The notes below the pieces were generated by a model. That model worked only from the letters and a program-made list of their open reading frames with translations. It did not search any database and was not told where the DNA came from. This document shows, in pieces, positions 1 to 7,815 of a stretch of DNA of 64,000 nucleotides; position 1 is the first letter of the stretch, and every line of letters starts with the position of its first letter. The position numbers and the translations under genes were made by a program. This DNA is from Nocardioides sp. (GTDB lineage Bacteria; Actinomycetota; Actinomycetes; Propionibacteriales; Nocardioidaceae): NCBI RefSeq assembly GCF_030150155.1, contig NZ_JASLGR010000034.1, positions 62,001-126,000 on the forward strand, given 5' to 3'.

Positions 1-171
1 GTCGGCCGAGACGGTGGCCGGGAGGCTGGTGTCGGCCGGAGCCGTATCGGCCTGGGCGGCCGGCACACCGAGGCCGACCAGCCCGACGGCGGCCAGTCCG
101 GCAGTGGCCAGGGTGAGTGCCACCGTGGCGGCCAGGGTGCGGGGGCGATGAGGTGCTCGGAAGAGGTGCAT
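1..171 (-). CDS. Exported protein, N-terminal fragment (cut by window edge)
   Basis: Only the first 57 codons are inside the window. They read as a classical Sec signal peptide: a basic start with several Arg/His, a hydrophobic Ala/Leu/Val core of about 20 residues and an AxA-type cleavage site (PAAQA) near residue 40. The ATG at 171 is preceded by an AGAAGGA ribosome-binding site. The gene lies 42 bp downstream of the membrane-anchored gene at 214-873 on the same strand, so the two are probably co-transcribed. The mature part is outside the window, so no function can be given. Its place beside polysaccharide genes suggests a cell-surface role, which is only inference. Confidence 0.7.
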   Translation of the reverse strand, partial: MHLFRAPHRPRTLAATVALTLATAGLAAVGLVGLGVPAAQADTAPADTSLPATVSAD

Positions 172-213
172 GCGCGCGAATCCTTCTGGAGGGCGAGTCA
201 AGGAGTCAGTGAG

Positions 214-873
214 TCAGCGAGCCGACGGAGCCGGACCCTGGAAGGGCACGACCGTGCTGGTCGCGCCGAGGTCCACCTCGACCCGCAGCGGGGCCGTGGC
301 GCCGGCAGGACGCCGGAAGACGTAGGTGCCCTGGGCCGAAGCGTGGGCGCCAATGCGCACCGCCACCGGCGTGGAGGCGGAGGTGGTCTCCACGGCGGGC
401 GTCCGAGCACGACCGACGAAGAGATTGACCACGGCCCCGGCCACCGTGACCGGGGACGCGCTCTGGTTGGTCACCGTGACGGTGACGACGTACGACGCTC
501 CCGAGGTCTCCCCCGGCAGCTTGCTGGTGACGTTCTTCTCCTGCAGCGACGCCACCCGTACGACGACACCGGGCCGCGCCTTCGCGACGGCGTCGAGGGC
601 GACCGGGGCCGCGGTCGGGTGAGGCTGGGCCACGGCAGGCTGGGCCTGCCCGACCGGCTCCGCCACGACGGTCGGCTTGGCCGTCGGAGTCGGCTGGGCG
701 ATCGGGGGCCGGGAGGCGACCGCCGCGGCAGGTGAGACGCCCCGAGCGGGCGTGTGGCCGGCACTGACCGTGGTGTGGTGGTTCTGCACGATCAGGACCA
801 GCGCAGCGATGATCGCCAGGCCGATGAAGGCTGCGGCGCTCGCGGCGAAGGTGGTCGAACGGCGACCGATCAT
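214..873 (-). CDS. Membrane-anchored protein with DUF4352-like beta-sandwich domain
   Basis: A 219-residue protein. Residues about 8-30 form one hydrophobic segment, a signal anchor or uncleaved signal. Residues 35-90 are a low-complexity Pro/Ala/Thr/Val stretch that would span the cell wall. Residues about 95-215 look like an immunoglobulin-like fold of the DUF4352 type, with alternating beta strands and the pattern YVVTVTVTNQSASPVTV. The ATG at 873 is chosen because AAGGGGACACCC precedes it and because upstream codons are low quality. It is divergent from the flippase gene at 1044 and probably shares a transcript with the signal-peptide gene downstream. No enzymatic motif is visible; an extracytoplasmic binding or structural role is inferred. 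Confidence 0.7.
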   Translation of the reverse strand: MIGRRSTTFAASAAAFIGLAIIAALVLIVQNHHTTVSAGHTPARGVSPAAAVASRPPIAQPTPTAKPTVVAEPVGQAQPAVAQPHPTAAPVALDAVAKARPGVVVRVASLQEKNVTSKLPGETSGASYVVTVTVTNQSASPVTVAGAVVNLFVGRARTPAVETTSASTPVAVRIGAHASAQGTYVFRRPAGATAPLRVEVDLGATSTVVPFQGPAPSAR

Positions 874-976
874 TGGGTGTCCCCTTGGTGCGTCGGGGAG
901 TCGACTGTCCCCGAGTGACTCCACTTCAGACCTTCGGACCGAGCGCCCGGGCCTGGGCCGAAACCGCCAGGGGGTT

Positions 977-987
977 CCCCCAAATTG
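977..987 (+). promoter_or_regulatory. CCCC-type motif, copy 1 (upstream of flippase gene)
   Basis: CCCCCAAATTG, 57 bp before the proposed GTG start of the flippase gene. It resembles six other sites upstream of units in this exopolysaccharide region. The right half is weak (TTGAGC instead of TTGGGC). Confidence 0.35.
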
Positions 988-1043
988 AGCACGTCGCCGT
1001 CGGGAGGCCCCGGCCCCACGCGGCGGCCCGACAGACTCGGCGC

Positions 1044-2456
1044 GTGACGTTGAAGAGCACGGCCGAGACCTCTGCGGCCTCACCGACGCCGCCGGCGCCG
1101 AGCTCACCGGCCTCACCCGCGGCATCGCCCTCCCCCGGCCGCCAGCGCAGCCCGCTGCGCGCCGTCGGCTCCACCGCGGTCGCCAAGGTGCTCGTGATGG
1201 GCCTGTCGGGGGCGCTCGGGATCGTCACCAGCCGGCTGATCATCAGCCACTTCGGCGTCGACGCCTATGCGCAGTACGGGCTGCTCGGCACCCTGCCCGC
1301 CCTGATGCCCTTCGCCGACCTCGGCATCTCCGCGGCGGTGCTCAACGTCATCGCGGGCTCCGAGGACCCCCGGCGCGACGTGCTGGTGCGTCGGATCCTC
1401 ACCAGCGCACTGCGCCTGATGCTGGTCTCCGGTGCCGTGATCGCCCTGATCGGGCTGGCCGTCGGCCTGCTCGGCTGGTGGCCCGCAGCGCTGGGTGACG
1501 GCCTCCAGCCCGGCGGCGGCACCGTCGCCTCGCTGTGCGTGATGCTGTTCGGGCTTGCGCTGCCGCTCTCGATCGGGCCGCGGATTCTGGTCGCCCTGGG
1601 ACGCAACCCGCTCCAGATCGCCACCCAGGCGATGGTCTCGCCGTTCATGCTCGGCTCGATCGGCCTGGTGATCGTGCTCGGCGTGCACGCCGGCAGCTAC
1701 CTGGCGATCTTCTCCTACCTGGCCTCGGCGCTGGTCTCGCTGACCTGCCTGGTGCTGGGCGCGCGGCTGCTGCGCCCCCAGGTCGGTGCGGCGATCGCCG
1801 ACGTCCCCCGGCTGCGCGAGGTGCCCGGCGTACGGGTGATGGACGTGGCCTGGCCGATGCTGGTGCAGATGCTGGCCCTGCCGGTGGCGATGCAGACCGA
1901 CCGGCTGCTGCTCAGCCACGCCGCCGGGTCCGACACCCTGGCGCAGTACAACCTCGGCTCGCAGCTCTTCGCCCTCGTCCTGCAGACCATCTCGGCCGCG
2001 GGCGTCTCGCTGTGGCCGATCTTCGCCAAGGCCCGCAGCAGTGCCGAGATCCGCTCGCCGTTCCCGATGGCGTGGCTCTTCCTGGCCGGCTCCCTGGCGG
2101 TCTCGCTGGTGATGGTGGTGGCGATGCCGTTCATCGTCCACCTGGTCAGCGACGGGGCGATCCACCTGCCGACGATGCTGGTGCTCTGGTTCGTGGCGTT
2201 CACCTGCGTGCAGGGCGCGAAGTATCCGCTCGGGATGTACATGACCGACCTGGCCGGGCTGCGCTTCCAGGTGGTGCCGATCCTGATCATGGTGCCGCTC
2301 AACCTCGGCATCTCCTGGGCCCTGATCGCGCCGTGGGGAGCGGCCGGGCCGGTGGCGGGCTCCACCATCGCGGTGCTGTGCTGCCAGGTGCTCCCGTGTG
2401 CGTACTACGTCCGCCGCGACCTGGCCCGTCGGCGGGCCGCGGAGGTGACGCTGTGA
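1044..2456 (+). CDS. Wzx-like polysaccharide flippase (MATE/MOP superfamily)
   Basis: About 470 residues with 12-14 hydrophobic segments from residue 45 to the end, separated by short loops. This is the layout of the polysaccharide transport (PST/MOP) family, which flips undecaprenyl-linked repeat units across the membrane. An Ala/Pro/Ser-rich cytoplasmic N-terminus precedes the first helix. The GTG at 1044 is the most plausible start but lacks a strong ribosome-binding site; an ATG at 1197 is in frame but would cut into the first helix. The stop overlaps the next gene's GTG by GTGA, so the flippase and glycosyltransferase are translationally coupled. The neighbouring priming transferase and glycosyltransferases support a lipid-linked oligosaccharide role. 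The substrate cannot be told. Confidence 0.8.
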   Translation: MTLKSTAETSAASPTPPAPSSPASPAASPSPGRQRSPLRAVGSTAVAKVLVMGLSGALGIVTSRLIISHFGVDAYAQYGLLGTLPALMPFADLGISAAVLNVIAGSEDPRRDVLVRRILTSALRLMLVSGAVIALIGLAVGLLGWWPAALGDGLQPGGGTVASLCVMLFGLALPLSIGPRILVALGRNPLQIATQAMVSPFMLGSIGLVIVLGVHAGSYLAIFSYLASALVSLTCLVLGARLLRPQVGAAIADVPRLREVPGVRVMDVAWPMLVQMLALPVAMQTDRLLLSHAAGSDTLAQYNLGSQLFALVLQTISAAGVSLWPIFAKARSSAEIRSPFPMAWLFLAGSLAVSLVMVVAMPFIVHLVSDGAIHLPTMLVLWFVAFTCVQGAKYPLGMYMTDLAGLRFQVVPILIMVPLNLGISWALIAPWGAAGPVAGSTIAVLCCQVLPCAYYVRRDLARRRAAEVTL

Positions 2457-4555
2457 GCGGGGCTGCCCGGATCGGCGTGGTGGTGGTCAACTACGCCAGC
2501 GCCGACCTGATCGCGACCAACCTGGCAGGGCTGGCCGATGGGGACGTGGTCGTGGAGGTGGTCGTGGTGGACAACCGCTCCACCTCCGAGGAGCGTCGCC
2601 GGGTCGGGGCACTGGCCACCGAACGTGGCTGGCACCTGCTCACGCCCGGCACCAACCTGGGCTTCGGGGTCGGCGCGAACCTCGGGGTGGAGGCGGCGTT
2701 CGCCCTCGGCCTCGACGTGGTCTGCCTGCTCAACCCCGATGCCCGGATCAGCGCCGCCGACCTGGAGACGCTGGCCGCACGGGCCCTGGCCGAGCCCGAC
2801 ACCCTGCGGGCGCCGCGGGTGGTCACCGAGGAGGGCCGCGACTGGTTCACCGGCGGCCGGATCGACCTGCGCGCCGGGACGACGCCGAAGGCCACGCTGA
2901 GCGACGATCCGGCTGCGGGACCGTACTGGCTCAGCGGTGCCTGCCTCGTCTTCACCGCTGCGGCCTGGGCGCGCACCGGGGGCTTCGCCCCGGACTTCTT
3001 CCTCTACTGGGAGGACGTCGACCTGAGCTGGCGCCACGTCGCGGCCGGCGGCCGACTGGCCTACGACGGCGACCTGACCGTGGTCCACGCCGTCGGCGGC
3101 AGCCAGCGTGACGAGGCCCGCCTCGGCCGCGGCCGCTCGCCCCTGTACTACCGCTACAACTGCCGTAACCGGCTGCTCTTCGCCGCCCGGCACCTCGATG
3201 CCCGCACCCGGCTGCGCTGGGCGCTGAGTGCCCCGCGCTACGCCCGCGAGGTGCTGCTGCGCGGCGGGCGACGCCAGCTGCTGCGGCCGTGGGCGCCGCT
3301 GAGCGCTCTGGTCCGGGGCACCCTCGCCGGGTGGGGCGCGCTGCTGGCCCGGTCGCCTGCGCGGTCAGGGCGGTCGGCTCGGTCTGCGCCGTCTGCTCCG
3401 TCGGCTCCCTCCGTGGAGTCCGGCACCGTGCGGGTCTATCGCAGCCTGCGCACCGCGCACCTGGAGCGGTTCGCCGAGCTGGAGCCCGCGACCGTCTTCT
3501 ACCGGCACCGCAACTACGACTTCGACGCCACCCTGCTCGAGGGCCTGGACGTGCACCAGGTCGACGGCGCCCTCGACCTCGCACTGCGGCTGCTGCGCCG
3601 TGACGTGGCGACGCTGGAGGTCAACGAGCCGCTGATGCTGGCCGCGACCCGCACCAGCCTGGCGGCCGTGGCCGCGGTCCGGCTCCGTGGGGCGGTGCGG
3701 AGGCGTCGTACGCGGGTGGTGGCCTACGCCATCGAGAACCTCGACCCGTTCGCGACAGCCCAGACCCGGGTACGTCGTCGGGCGCGCCGCTCCGCCCACC
3801 GGATCGCGACCCGGCTGCTGGTCGGGGCCCTGGACCGGCTCGCGTTCGGCACCGAGGCCGCGGCGAGGACCTACCGGCCCTGGCTGCACGGACCGCGACC
3901 CGAGACCGCCGTGATCCCGGCACTGTCCACCCCGTGCCCCACCTGCCCGTCCAGCGGCGGTCCTCAGCAAGGCGAGCGGGCCGGGGTGGTCTTCCTCGGC
4001 GCCTTCGACGAGCGCAAGGGCCTGCGCCAGCTGCTCGCCGCCTGGCCGACGGTCGGTGACCTGGCCCCCGAGGCGACCCTGCGGCTGCTGGGCAAGGGGG
4101 CACTGGAGCCCCTGGCCCGGGCCGCAGCGGCCACCGACCCGCGGGTCACGCTCGCGGTCGATCCGAGTCGGGTCGAGATCCACGCCGCGCTGGCCGGGGC
4201 ACGCGTGGTGGTGCTCCTCTCCCAGCCCTCCCCGACCTGGCGGGAGCAGGTCGGGCTGCCGATCGTGGAGGCGCTGGCACACGGCTGCGAGATCGTCACC
4301 ACCGCCGAGACCGGGCTGGCGTCGTGGCTGCACGACCACGGGCACCGCCTGGTCGCCGCCGACGCCGCTCCGGGCGACCTCGCCGCGACCATCGCCGAGG
4401 CCCTGGCCTCGGCGCGGGGGCCGGCCGAGATCACCGCGGACCTGCCCGCCGTCGACGGCCGGCTGGCGGCCGACCGCTGGCTGCAGGAGCGGGGCGAGGC
4501 GCCGAGGGGAACGGTCCGCCGGCGGCGTACCGAGGCCGTGTCGGCCGCCCGCTAG
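2453..4555 (+). CDS. Two-domain glycosyltransferase: GT2 fused to GT4-like
   Basis: A 700-residue fusion. Residues 1-290 are a GT2 (rhamnosyltransferase-type, WbbL-like) domain: VVNY near 11-14, the DN pair at 40-41, NPD at 94-96 as metal/nucleotide motif, and WEDVDLSW near 185 carrying the likely catalytic base. Residues about 298-325 are a Ser/Ala/Arg/Pro linker. The rest is a GT4-like module with a divergent N-lobe and a clear C-lobe: LGAFDERKG near 512 and a Glu-containing VGLPIVEALAHG motif near 600. Two sugars could be added by one polypeptide, or the second domain may be degenerate. The GTG start overlaps the flippase stop. GT2 function is well supported; activity of the GT4 half is inferred. 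Confidence 0.82.
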   Translation: MSGAARIGVVVVNYASADLIATNLAGLADGDVVVEVVVVDNRSTSEERRRVGALATERGWHLLTPGTNLGFGVGANLGVEAAFALGLDVVCLLNPDARISAADLETLAARALAEPDTLRAPRVVTEEGRDWFTGGRIDLRAGTTPKATLSDDPAAGPYWLSGACLVFTAAAWARTGGFAPDFFLYWEDVDLSWRHVAAGGRLAYDGDLTVVHAVGGSQRDEARLGRGRSPLYYRYNCRNRLLFAARHLDARTRLRWALSAPRYAREVLLRGGRRQLLRPWAPLSALVRGTLAGWGALLARSPARSGRSARSAPSAPSAPSVESGTVRVYRSLRTAHLERFAELEPATVFYRHRNYDFDATLLEGLDVHQVDGALDLALRLLRRDVATLEVNEPLMLAATRTSLAAVAAVRLRGAVRRRRTRVVAYAIENLDPFATAQTRVRRRARRSAHRIATRLLVGALDRLAFGTEAAARTYRPWLHGPRPETAVIPALSTPCPTCPSSGGPQQGERAGVVFLGAFDERKGLRQLLAAWPTVGDLAPEATLRLLGKGALEPLARAAAATDPRVTLAVDPSRVEIHAALAGARVVVLLSQPSPTWREQVGLPIVEALAHGCEIVTTAETGLASWLHDHGHRLVAADAAPGDLAATIAEALASARGPAEITADLPAVDGRLAADRWLQERGEAPRGTVRRRRTEAVSAAR

Positions 4556-4632
4556 ACACAACTTGTCTGAGGAGTTGGCGCGATCCGCGCTAGTCTGCTG
4601 CCTGCACCGGCACCCCTCCCCCGAAGGCAGGC

Positions 4633-5469
4633 ATGACCACCGCTCCCGGCTCCGCCACGTCCCCCGACACCGTCCCCGTCCCCGTCCTCGCCCTCACCGA
4701 CGTCACCTTCCGGCGCGGGCCACGCACCATCCTCGACCGGATCACCTTCACCGTCGGAGCCGGTGAGCACTGGGCACTGATCGGCCCCAACGGCGCCGGC
4801 AAGAGCACCATCCTCAGCCTCTGCGGGGCCCTGGAGCACCCCACCGCGGGGACCGTCGAGGTGCTCGGCCAGCGCCTGGGCCGGGTCGAGCTCCAGGCCC
4901 TGCGACGCACCATCGGGCACGTCAACCCGCGCCACCCGCTGACCTCGCCGCTGACAGTGCGCGAGGTGGTGCTGACCGGCCTGACCGGCTCGATCGACAG
5001 GCCGCCGCGATGGACCCCGAGCGCCGAACAGGTCCGCCACGCCGACACCCTGATCGCCCAGATGGGGCTGGGCGGCAAGGACGAGGACCGCTGGCCCACC
5101 CTCTCCCAGGGCGAGCGCGGCCGGGCCCTGATCGCCCGCGCACTGATCATCGAGCCCCGCCTGCTGCTGCTCGATGAGCCCACCACCGGCCTCGACGTCG
5201 CCGCGCGCGAGCAGCTGCTCGCCACCATCGACGCCCTGGAGCACACCCACCCCGAGCTGGCCTCGATCGTGGTGACCCACCACCTCGAGGAGCTCCCGTC
5301 AAGCACCTCGCACGCGGTGCTGCTGCGCGAGGGCCGGGTGCTCGACGCCGGACCCGCCACCGACGTCCTCACCACCGCCCAGGTCTCGGCCGCGTTCGAC
5401 TATCCGATCCGGGTCGGGGTCGACGCCGGACGCTGGTACGCACGGGCCCTGTCGCCTGGCTCACACTGA
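4633..5469 (+). CDS. Soluble ABC transporter ATP-binding protein
   Basis: A 278-residue ATPase with a complete nucleotide-binding domain: Walker A GPNGAGKST near 50-58, signature LSQGERGRALIARA near 156, Walker B LLLLDEP near 176-182, D-loop TGLD and switch His in VVTHH. It has no membrane segment and no permease gene adjoins it. In size and motifs it resembles the YlmA/ModF-like family of single ATPases. It lies 77 bp after the glycosyltransferase fusion on the same strand. Whether it energises polysaccharide export or serves an unrelated system cannot be decided from sequence. Confidence 0.8.
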   Translation: MTTAPGSATSPDTVPVPVLALTDVTFRRGPRTILDRITFTVGAGEHWALIGPNGAGKSTILSLCGALEHPTAGTVEVLGQRLGRVELQALRRTIGHVNPRHPLTSPLTVREVVLTGLTGSIDRPPRWTPSAEQVRHADTLIAQMGLGGKDEDRWPTLSQGERGRALIARALIIEPRLLLLDEPTTGLDVAAREQLLATIDALEHTHPELASIVVTHHLEELPSSTSHAVLLREGRVLDAGPATDVLTTAQVSAAFDYPIRVGVDAGRWYARALSPGSH

Positions 5470-5494
5470 CAACAAGAGGCTCCAAAAAAGCAAT

Positions 5495-5507
5495 CCCCCA
5501 CATTGGG
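5495..5507 (+). promoter_or_regulatory. CCCC-type motif, copy 2 (upstream of beta-helix gene)
   Basis: CCCCCACATTGGG, 133 bp before the TTG start at 5641. It sits in an unusually A/T-rich stretch (about 5471-5575) that stands out from the high-GC surroundings and is likely promoter DNA. One of the best copies of the shared motif. Confidence 0.45.
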
Positions 5508-5583
5508 TATATCAAGGCAAAATTCTTCCGAAAAGCGAAATTCTGCTCAGAAAAATTTTGCGGCCGCAGATAAGACACCTAGC

Positions 5584-5599
5584 GTGACGTCCGCGTCAC
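5584..5599. promoter_or_regulatory. Inverted repeat upstream of beta-helix gene
   Basis: GTGACG-TCCG-CGTCAC, a perfect 6-bp inverted repeat with a 4-bp spacer, 41 bp before the TTG start at 5641. Size and symmetry fit a dimeric regulator, and the half-site GTGAC is reminiscent of CRP-family sites. No binding protein can be assigned. Confidence 0.35.
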
Positions 5600-5640
5600 G
5601 AACGATGCGTAGATATACCCGATTTCAAGGAGCCAGCACC

Positions 5641-6693
5641 TTGCTGTTGCCGAGACCCCAGGGCACTGCCCGCCCCTTCCCCCGCCGGACCGCCGGCATC
5701 GCCGCGCTCAGCGTGCTGGGCCTGATGGCCCTCGTACCTGCCACGACGAGCGCGTTCGCCACCACCGGTGGCAGCACCACCAGCACGACCAGCGTCACCT
5801 CGACGACGAAGTCGATGACCAGCTCGAGCACCCGCACCCGGCCCGCCTGGGCAGCCCCGCGTGCCGGCACGAGCACCCCCGCGAGCAGCGCACCGAGCAG
5901 CACCGCGAGCAGCACCCCCACGACGAGCACCTCCCCCTCCTCCTCGTCGACCGGCGTGCCCGCCTCCACCAAGCTGACCGTGCACGAGGGCGACATCAAC
6001 GTCACCACCGCCGGCGCCGTGATCAGCGGCCTGGACGTGCACGGCGCGATCAAGGTCAACGCCCCCAACGTCACGATCAAGGACAGCATCATCCGATTCC
6101 GCAGCGGTGGCTACACCGCCGGGATCCAGAGCTATTCCACCGGCCTGACCATCTCCGACGTCGAGATCGCCCCGACCGTCACCTCGCCGAACTACAACGG
6201 CGTGATGGGCTCGGGCTTCACCCTGACCCGCGCCAACATCCACGGCGTGGTCGACTCGGTGCACATCTACGGCAACGACGTAGTGGTCCAGGACTCCTGG
6301 CTGCACGACAACACGCACTTCCTCAACGACCCGAACTGGGGCGGCAAGCCGTCCCACGACGACAGCATCCAGATCGTCAAGGGAGCCCGGATCACGATCC
6401 GCGGGAACAACTACTCCGGTGCCTACAACTCCGGCATCCAGGTCACCCAGGACAGCGGTGCCGTGTCACAGCTGACCATCACCAAGAACATGGCCGACGG
6501 CGGCGGGTGCACGATCAACCTGTCGGAGAAGGGCGGCGGCCCGCTCCAGGGCGTCACCATCACCAACAACCGCTTCGGCGGTCACCAGCGGGTGGCGAAC
6601 TGCGCCATCATCAGGCCCGCGACCACCACGGTCGTCGCGACCGGGAACGCCTGGGTCTCAAGCGGCACCTCGGTGGCGCTGAGCCGCGGCTGA
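5641..6693 (+). CDS. Secreted parallel beta-helix protein with Ser/Thr-rich linker
   Basis: About 350 residues. A TTG start at 5641 is chosen because AAGGAG lies 8 bp upstream; upstream in-frame codons include an ATG at 5605 without such a site. Residues 1-40 are a signal peptide (Arg-rich, hydrophobic core, TSAFA cleavage region). Residues about 40-110 are almost only Ser, Thr, Ala and Pro. From about 115 the chain shows repeated short strands with N-rich turns (VNAPNVTIKDSIIRF, ANIHGVVDSVHIYGNDVVVQ), typical of right-handed beta-helix (pectate-lyase-like) proteins. Such folds bind, cleave or epimerise polysaccharides, which suits the locus. No catalytic residues can be assigned. The 3' end overlaps the convergent glycosyltransferase gene by 36 bp. 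Confidence 0.75.
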   Translation: MLLPRPQGTARPFPRRTAGIAALSVLGLMALVPATTSAFATTGGSTTSTTSVTSTTKSMTSSSTRTRPAWAAPRAGTSTPASSAPSSTASSTPTTSTSPSSSSTGVPASTKLTVHEGDINVTTAGAVISGLDVHGAIKVNAPNVTIKDSIIRFRSGGYTAGIQSYSTGLTISDVEIAPTVTSPNYNGVMGSGFTLTRANIHGVVDSVHIYGNDVVVQDSWLHDNTHFLNDPNWGGKPSHDDSIQIVKGARITIRGNNYSGAYNSGIQVTQDSGAVSQLTITKNMADGGGCTINLSEKGGGPLQGVTITNNRFGGHQRVANCAIIRPATTTVVATGNAWVSSGTSVALSRG

Positions 6694-7815
6694 CCCGGCC
6701 AGCACCTCGGCCATCTCCTCGCGGTAGCGGTCCAGGGAGAACCGGCGCTCGGCGTCGTGCCGTCCCCGGCTCGCCATCCGAGCCGCCGCGTCGGGGTCCT
6801 GGGCCAGCACCTGGAGGCCCTGCGCCAGCAGCGCCGCGTCACCGGGCTCCACCAGGAGTCCGGTGACGTGGTCCTCCACGATCTCGGCCAGGCCCTGCAC
6901 CCGGGAGGCGACCAGGGGCCGTTCGGCCAGCAGCGCCTCGACGGCGGTGTTGCCGAACGGCTCCATCCGCGAGGGCACCAGCACCGCGTCGGCGGCGGCG
7001 ACCACCGCGGCCGGGTCCTCGACGTAGCCGCAGAACTCGACCGCGCCGGCCAGATCGGGCTCGGCGGCACGGGTCCGGAGCTCGTCCTCGAACCACTCGT
7101 AGCCCTCGAAGACCGAGCCGCACAGCCGAAGCCGGGCATCGGTCCCCCGGGCCCGCAGCAGCGAGACCGCCTCCAGGGCGACGTCGGTGCCCTTGCGCGG
7201 CGAGAGCCGCCCGACCAGGACCACCTCGAGCGGGTCCTCGGCCCGGCGACGACGCGGCGGCGTCACCCGCTCCGGCGCGGGCACCCCGTTGTAGACCACC
7301 CGCGCCCGGCGGCGCAGCGGACGCATCGCCCGGACCAGCACGTCCTGGGAGCTCTGCGAGTTGGCCACCACCCGGTCGGCGAGCAGCAGCGGCAGCGCCA
7401 GCCCGAACCGGACCCAGCGCGGCACCGCGTCCTCGGCCTCGTGCACGTGACAGACCGTGGACCGGCCCTGCGAGCGAGCGACGGCGAGCCACCACGGGAT
7501 GGTGACGGTGTTGACCAGCACCTCGTCGGGCTGCACCTCGCGGATCACGCCGATCGCGCGACGCACGAAGCCGGGCAGCGCGAGCGCGAGCCCGACCGCT
7601 CCCCGCGGGCTGAGCACGGCGTGGCGCAGCACCGGGGTGGGCAGCACCCGCACCTGGGCGCCGGCCTCCTCCAGCACCGCGACCAGGGCTCCGGTCGAGG
7701 GCAGCACGACGACCACGTCCCAGCCACGCTCGACGGCGCCCGCGACCGTCTCGGCCAGCTGCCGGTCCGACCCGTAGAGCTCGGCGGAGGGGTGGGCCAC
7801 CAGCAGGGTGCTCAT
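6658..7815 (-). CDS. GT4 family glycosyltransferase
   Basis: A 385-residue GT-B enzyme. The N-lobe starts with LLVAHPSAELYGSDRQL, including the glycine-rich acceptor loop, followed by CHVHEAED. The C-lobe has the hallmark VLVGRLSPRKG near 203 and the nucleotide-sugar motif EPFGNTAVEALLA near 283, whose two Glu are the E(x7)E pair. The ATG at 7815 overlaps the stop of the upstream glycosyltransferase (ATGA), so the two are one operon. The stop lies inside the end of the convergent beta-helix gene. It probably adds one sugar of the lipid-linked repeat unit; donor and linkage are unknown. Confidence 0.85.
   Translation of the reverse strand: MSTLLVAHPSAELYGSDRQLAETVAGAVERGWDVVVVLPSTGALVAVLEEAGAQVRVLPTPVLRHAVLSPRGAVGLALALPGFVRRAIGVIREVQPDEVLVNTVTIPWWLAVARSQGRSTVCHVHEAEDAVPRWVRFGLALPLLLADRVVANSQSSQDVLVRAMRPLRRRARVVYNGVPAPERVTPPRRRRAEDPLEVVLVGRLSPRKGTDVALEAVSLLRARGTDARLRLCGSVFEGYEWFEDELRTRAAEPDLAGAVEFCGYVEDPAAVVAAADAVLVPSRMEPFGNTAVEALLAERPLVASRVQGLAEIVEDHVTGLLVEPGDAALLAQGLQVLAQDPDAAARMASRGRHDAERRFSLDRYREEMAEVLAGSAAAQRHRGAA

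Noticed and set aside
5503..5640. Coding extension upstream of the TTG start of the beta-helix protein
   Set aside because: The added 46 codons are Lys/Asn/Ser-rich, lie in A/T-rich promoter-like DNA and precede a clear ribosome-binding site and signal peptide.
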